Source: JAAZLS01 sp964585925 (GTDB taxonomy: Bacteria; Bacillota; Dethiobacteria; DTU022). Taken from it: DNA of 64,000 nucleotides. A program made the position numbers and the translations under genes. The notes beneath the pieces are model-generated. The model had not been told where the DNA came from. It worked only from the letters and a program-made list of their open reading frames with translations, and ran no database searches. The stretch covers positions 12,003 through 76,002 of the forward strand of contig CAZPFS010000004.1 in NCBI GenBank assembly GCA_964585925.1, given 5' to 3'. This document shows, one piece after another, positions 61,955-64,000 of the stretch. Each line of letters starts with the position of its first letter. Position 1 is the first letter of the stretch.

Positions 61955-63886
61955 ATGATTTTTTCTGCACTGTTTTCTCCTGTAAAAATAGGAAACCTGG
62001 AAATAAGCAACCGGTTTGTGGTTCCCCCTATGGGGACCAATCATGCCAATGGTGACGGTACGGTCAGCGAAAGAAATATTGAATACTGGAAAACCAGGGC
62101 CAGGGGGGGATGGGGGCTGATCATTGTGGAGGTGACGGCCATAGATCCCCTAGGCAAGGCTATTCCCTACCAACTGGGGTTGTGGGACGACAAGTTTATC
62201 GACGGATTCCGCCGGGCCACGGAGGTCGTGCATGAATACGGATCGAAGATAGCTGTCCAGCTTCATCATGCCGGGCGTCAGACTTACAGCTCCGTAATCG
62301 GAGATAGGCCGGTGGCTCCTTCTGCGGTGGGCTGCCCCGTATGCCGGGAGGTGCCCCGGGAGTTGACCCGGGATGAAATATGTGAGCTGATCGAAAAATT
62401 TGGGGACGCCGCCGCCCGGGCCCGGGAGGCCGGCTTTGATATGGTGGAAATTCACGGCGCTCACGGTTATCTGATCGCCCAGTTCATGTCCCCACATTCC
62501 AATAAACGGGTTGATGAATTCGGGGGCTCTTTTCATAACCGGATGAAATTTCCCCTGGAAATCATCCACAATATCCGCCGGAAGGTGGGAGGCGGGTTTC
62601 CAGTGAGTTTCAGGTTGAGCGCGGAAGAGCGGGTAACCGGGGGCCGGGGTCTTGAAGAATCCCTGGCGGTATCGCGTCTGGTGGAGCAGGCGGGGGTGGA
62701 TGTGCTGGATGTATCCGTAGGCAGCTACGGGTCCATGGAATATATTTTTGCCACCCCCGAGCTGTCTCCGGGACATAGCCTTCCTCTGGCGGCGGCTGTA
62801 AAAAAAGCGGTGAAAGTTCCGGTGATCGGCGTGGGCCGGTTTAATGAACCGGTGCTGGCGGAAAGCGCCATCCAAATGGGGAAAGCCGATCTGATCGCCT
62901 TCGGCAGGCAGTCTCTGGCGGATCCGGATCTCCCTAACAAGGCAGCGGCCGGCGATCTGGAGGATATTGCTCCCTGTATCGCCTGCAACCAGGGGTGCGC
63001 CGGCTACCTGTTTGATCCCGATAAACTTCTTGTTTCATGCCTGGTCAACCCCTTTTGCGGGCGGGAAGTGGCGGTAAAGATCAAGCCTGCTCTGAAAAAG
63101 AAAAAAGTGGTGGTGGTGGGAGCCGGTCCGGGGGGTCTGGAGACTTCCTGGGTGGCGGCGGCCTGCGGACACCAGGTAGTGCTTTTTGAAAAAGAGGCGG
63201 CGGCAGGCGGCCAGTGGAGGATTGGAGCGATCCCGCCGGCTAAACAGACCATTGCCGCCGCGATCAGCTATTACCTTAGAATGTGTCGAAAATATGGAGT
63301 TGAAATAAAGCTGAACACCGCGGCAACCGCCGAACTGATCCTCGCCGAAAATCCTGATGCAGTGGTTTTGGCCACCGGCGGAGAACCGGATATCCCCTCG
63401 ATAAGGGAGATGGACCGCTCCCGGGTGGTGACCGCGCCGCAGATCCTGCAGGGCGAGGTTCCGGCGGGAGCCAGCGTACTGATCGTGGGGGGAGGACTGG
63501 TAGGGTGTGAAACCGCGGATTTTCTAAGCGAACAGGGTTGCCGGGTGACCATCGTGGAAATGTTACGGGAAATTGCCCTTGATGTGCAGGATGTAGTCAG
63601 GTCTTTCTTATTGAAAAGGCTGGAAAGGTACAGGGTGCGGGTGGAAACAGGGGCCAGGGTAAAGGAATGCACCGGTAGCGGGATCATCGCTGAGCAGAGT
63701 GGTCGGGAATTTCGCCTGGAGGGATACGATCAAATTGTTCTGGCCGCGGGTGTAAAACCGGTCCGCAATCTTGGTGATCAGCTCAGAGGAAAGGTGCCCG
63801 AGTTGTTCATCATCGGAGATGCTTCCTCGCCTCGCAAGGCGATCGATGCTATTGAAGAAGGAGCCTTCCTGGCAGTAAAGCTTTAG
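61955..63886 (+). CDS. Old-Yellow-Enzyme/2,4-dienoyl-CoA reductase-like FMN, FAD, Fe-S flavoenzyme
   Basis: 643 residues from ATG 61955, eight bases after GAAGGGTGA. A TIM-barrel FMN domain (about 1-370; FSPVKIGNLEISNRFVVPPM, QLHHAGRQ, EIHGAHGYLIAQF) is followed by [4Fe-4S] ligands CIACNQGC...C and by FAD and NAD(P)H Rossmann motifs VVVVGAGPGG and VLIVGGGLVGCETADFL. This is the FadH/trimethylamine-dehydrogenase architecture; such enzymes reduce enoyl or 2-enoate substrates with NAD(P)H. The exact substrate is unknown. It stands after a terminator and was probably acquired or moved into the rng locus. Confidence 0.92.
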   Translation: MIFSALFSPVKIGNLEISNRFVVPPMGTNHANGDGTVSERNIEYWKTRARGGWGLIIVEVTAIDPLGKAIPYQLGLWDDKFIDGFRRATEVVHEYGSKIAVQLHHAGRQTYSSVIGDRPVAPSAVGCPVCREVPRELTRDEICELIEKFGDAAARAREAGFDMVEIHGAHGYLIAQFMSPHSNKRVDEFGGSFHNRMKFPLEIIHNIRRKVGGGFPVSFRLSAEERVTGGRGLEESLAVSRLVEQAGVDVLDVSVGSYGSMEYIFATPELSPGHSLPLAAAVKKAVKVPVIGVGRFNEPVLAESAIQMGKADLIAFGRQSLADPDLPNKAAAGDLEDIAPCIACNQGCAGYLFDPDKLLVSCLVNPFCGREVAVKIKPALKKKKVVVVGAGPGGLETSWVAAACGHQVVLFEKEAAAGGQWRIGAIPPAKQTIAAAISYYLRMCRKYGVEIKLNTAATAELILAENPDAVVLATGGEPDIPSIREMDRSRVVTAPQILQGEVPAGASVLIVGGGLVGCETADFLSEQGCRVTIVEMLREIALDVQDVVRSFLLKRLERYRVRVETGARVKECTGSGIIAEQSGREFRLEGYDQIVLAAGVKPVRNLGDQLRGKVPELFIIGDASSPRKAIDAIEEGAFLAVKL

Positions 63887-63894
63887 TTGCCGTT

Positions 63895-63952
63895 GGGACG
63901 GTTCTTTTGACAACTATTGACAATTTGGGGACAGGCCGGTGGGATGGTTCTT
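63895..63952 (+). repeat. Short imperfect direct repeat at the window edge
   Basis: GGGACGGTTCTT (63895-63906) recurs as GGGATGGTTCTT (63941-63952), with TTGACAA at 63907-63913 and 63917-63923 between them. It looks like part of a dispersed intergenic repeat; the region 63887-64000 holds no gene. Confidence 0.5.
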
Positions 63953-64000
63953 AAAGGGTTCAATCGGAAGTTTTGTGCGTAAATAGGCTCAACGGCCATT

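Noticed and set aside
63887..64000. Insertion sequence end
   Set aside because: No transposase or terminal inverted repeat is visible in the remaining bases; only short direct repeats are seen.

Overview
The window reads as a chromosomal segment of an anaerobic, endospore-forming member of the Clostridia (Firmicutes), with base composition near half GC. The lineage is inferred from gene content: the sporulation protease LonB, a SpoIVFA/SpoIVFB pair, the gene order maf-radC-mreBCD-mrdA-rodA-spoIVF-radical SAM-DUF2344-rng, an Rnf complex, a tungsten-type aldehyde:ferredoxin oxidoreductase and a four-subunit 2-oxoacid:ferredoxin oxidoreductase. No rRNA, tRNA, CRISPR array, prophage or transposase gene was seen. 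One run of exactly 100 N (13674-13773) is a scaffold gap inside a LysM repeat gene.

Layout. 1-4.3 kb: end of a YbbR/CdaR gene, glmM, glmS (UDP-GlcNAc supply), then purC. 4.3-8.9 kb: small zinc-ribbon protein, two HAD phosphatases, a class II aldolase, thiamine pyrophosphokinase and a CPA2 antiporter. 8.9-12 kb, minus strand: a thiamine-precursor ABC transporter behind a TPP riboswitch and terminator; its first gene, a small thiamine-binding protein, is frameshifted. 12.2-14.7 kb: fructose-bisphosphate aldolase and the LysM repeat protein. 14.9-23.5 kb: proteostasis block tig-clpP-clpX-lonB-lon-engB. 23.5-25.2 kb, minus strand: birA-bioY behind a BirA operator that overlaps the promoter. 25.2-34.2 kb: DUF554 protein, a PAS/sigma54 activator, then a sigma54 promoter with two identical upstream dyads driving a class III aminotransferase and an aldehyde:ferredoxin oxidoreductase, followed by ferredoxin-korA-korB-korC. 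34.3-41 kb: exported VanX-type dipeptidase, valS, folC, a YcxB-like protein and a metallo-beta-lactamase-fold lipoprotein. 41.2-48.4 kb: rnfCDGEAB, apbE (flavin transferase) and a Gx-type membrane protein. 48.4-61.8 kb: maf, radC, rod-shape genes, spoIVFA/B, a small membrane ORF, radical SAM, DUF2344, rng. 61.9-64 kb: an Old-Yellow-Enzyme/2,4-dienoyl-CoA-reductase-like flavoenzyme and a short repeat at the edge.

How it fits together. The sigma54-controlled aminotransferase plus aldehyde:ferredoxin oxidoreductase, next to a ferredoxin-dependent oxoacid oxidoreductase, looks like an amino-acid (probably omega-amino-acid) oxidation module whose electrons leave as reduced ferredoxin. The nearby Rnf complex could convert that ferredoxin into an ion gradient. 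ApbE would flavinylate RnfD and RnfG, and RnfG here carries a second complete FMN-binding domain. The most interesting items are the sigma54 promoter with paired enhancer sites, the amino-acid module, the two-FMN RnfG, the maf gene without a normal start codon, the frameshifted riboswitch-controlled gene and the BirA operator.
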